Positions 5,288 through 5,930 of a DNA stretch of 5,930 nucleotides are shown here, one piece after another. The notes beneath the pieces are model-generated. The model ran no database searches. It had not been told where the DNA came from and worked only from the letters and a program-made list of their open reading frames with translations. A program made the translations under genes and the position numbers. Source of the DNA: Prevotella sp. UBA6387 (GTDB lineage Bacteria; Bacteroidota; Bacteroidia; Bacteroidales; Bacteroidaceae); assembly GCA_002437565.1 (NCBI GenBank), contig DJQL01000063.1:2188-8117 (forward strand), read 5' to 3'. Every line of letters begins with the position of its first letter. Within the stretch, counting starts at the first letter, position 1.

Positions 5288-5360
5288 GATTCGCTAGCTC
5301 AGTTGGTAGAGCACAACACTTTTAATGTTGGGGTCATGGGTTCGAACCCCATGCGAATCA
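5288..5360 (+). tRNA. tRNA-Lys (anticodon TTT)
   Basis: The 73 nt form a regular cloverleaf: acceptor GATTCGC/GCGAATC, D-stem GCTC/GAGC, anticodon stem CAACA/TGTTG around CTTTTAA (TTT at 5321-5323), T-stem ATGGG/CCCAT with loop TTCGAAC, discriminator A at 5360. All stems pair fully. CCA is not encoded. It has its own promoter and is followed directly by an intrinsic terminator, with a phage-like gene remnant beyond that. Confidence 0.97.
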
Positions 5361-5368
5361 CTTTTTAC

Positions 5369-5400
5369 AAAAAGGAAGTCTCCTGAGGCTTCCTTTTTTT
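5369..5400 (+). terminator. Rho-independent terminator of tRNA-Lys
   Basis: AAAAAGGAAGTCT (5369-5381) pairs with AGGCTTCCTTTTT (5386-5398), including one T·G pair, around a 4-nt loop, and the sequence runs into seven Ts (5394-5400). The run of As on the left arm means that it could also terminate transcription arriving on the minus strand from the pseudogene. Confidence 0.88.
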
Positions 5401-5410
5401 GCGTTTATAG

Positions 5411-5930
5411 TCAGGGAGTTACGAAAAGACGGGTGTGCAAGTGGTTGGTATCAATGCATTTAAGGGGATAGCGGTCGCAGTTCACCTTGCTCTCTGCCTC
5501 CAGAGCCTTGCGCATTTCCGCCTCGGCCGCTTCTGCCCTTGCGAACATCGCGTCCTGCACGGCCTTGGTGTTTCTCACGAAGAAGCCCTCAGCCTGTCCC
5601 ACGCCGCTGACCGCACCCCCCAACTGCCCGAACATGTTGATGAACTCCTGGTATGGCGCAATGGCCTTTCCGATGCAGTCTGGAGGCTCGCGAACGCCAT
5701 CTGAGCCTTCTTCACCTGCCCAGCATCCGTCTTGGCGAGTTCGGCGTTCATGTTGCCCACGTTGTCGGTTATTGCCTGTGCTAGGGTTTTCGCCTTGGTG
5801 TATTCGTCTCCTGTCTTGATGAGCTCCTTCTGATGGTCTGTGAGCGTCACCGAGTTGCCGGATACCGTCCATGCCGTTGCGCATCAGCGTGGAAATAGAT
5901 GCGAGGCGAGACAACGCCATGTCCATTGCC
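5411..5930 (-). pseudogene. Frameshifted remnant, phage tail tape-measure-like (runs off the right edge)
   Basis: Protein-like sequence continues on the minus strand, but it switches frame twice. From the right edge to about 5863 it reads MALSRLASISTLMRNGMDGI. From about 5859 to 5677 a second frame reads GNSVTLTDHQKELIKTGDEY, then continues through AITDNVGNMNAELAKTDAG to FASLQTA. From about 5674 the first frame resumes with IGKAIAPYQEFINMFGQLGG, followed by an alanine-rich helical stretch ending near ALEAESK, and a stop at 5411-5413. One extra base near 5860-5861 and one missing base near 5675 would restore a single ORF. The Ala/Gln/Lys-rich helical pattern with Gly-rich turns resembles tape-measure proteins of Bacteroidetes phages and prophages; that identity is inferred from style, not from a defining motif. 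The last 25 or so residues look unlike the rest and may follow a deletion junction. Its base composition does not differ strikingly from the neighbouring genes. Confidence 0.5.

Noticed and set aside
5435..5819. Plus-strand frames of 89 and 110 codons opposite the right-edge remnant
   Set aside because: The minus strand gives the helical, Ala-rich, protein-like sequence; the plus-strand versions are rich in Cys, Pro and Ser and look like antisense shadows.
5361..5930. Second copy of the tRNA-Lys 3' end as an attachment site
   Set aside because: I found no repeat of the T-arm and acceptor end (TTCGAACCCCATGCGAATCA) downstream within the window.

Overview
The window looks like chromosomal DNA of a member of the Bacteroidales, most likely Prevotella or a close relative. 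Several genes are preceded by the Bacteroidetes-type -7 box TAnnTTTG (TAACTTTG, TATCTTTG, TACCTTTG three times). The two tRNA promoters also have a TTTG -33 box 19-20 nt further upstream. Gene starts mostly have A-rich leaders instead of strong Shine-Dalgarno sequences, and the proteins resemble Bacteroidetes versions of their families. The genus is an inference; no rRNA is present.

From left to right: the 5' end of a mannose-6-phosphate isomerase gene (manA, minus strand) runs off the left edge. Divergent from it is a 50-codon small ORF of unknown function with its own promoter (549-701). Next come mscL, the large-conductance mechanosensitive channel (minus), and gap, NAD-dependent glyceraldehyde-3-phosphate dehydrogenase (plus), which ends at a strong intrinsic terminator. 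A two-gene nitrogen operon follows on the minus strand: a P-II signal protein (glnK type) upstream of the ammonium transporter amt, with a terminator after amt. An AT-rich region of about 550 nt without genes then leads to an initiator tRNA-fMet(CAT). A second tRNA, tRNA-Lys(TTT), lies about 320 nt further on. Both tRNAs have a clear promoter and a downstream hairpin, and neither encodes CCA. The right edge holds a frameshifted minus-strand coding remnant, alanine-rich and phage tape-measure-like, immediately downstream of tRNA-Lys.

Most of the window is housekeeping: central carbon metabolism (manA, gap), osmotic safety (mscL), ammonium uptake and sensing (glnK-amt) and translation (two tRNAs). 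P-II and Amt work as a pair, with P-II gating the channel according to nitrogen status. The other genes appear to be independent units with their own promoters.

I see no clear new multi-gene system. The points most worth a second look are the small ORF, the decayed phage-like gene beside tRNA-Lys, a C·C mismatch in the T-stem of the initiator tRNA, a 10-bp motif shared by the manA and glnK leaders, an FNR-like palindrome upstream of tRNA-fMet, and the divergent T-loop of the P-II protein.
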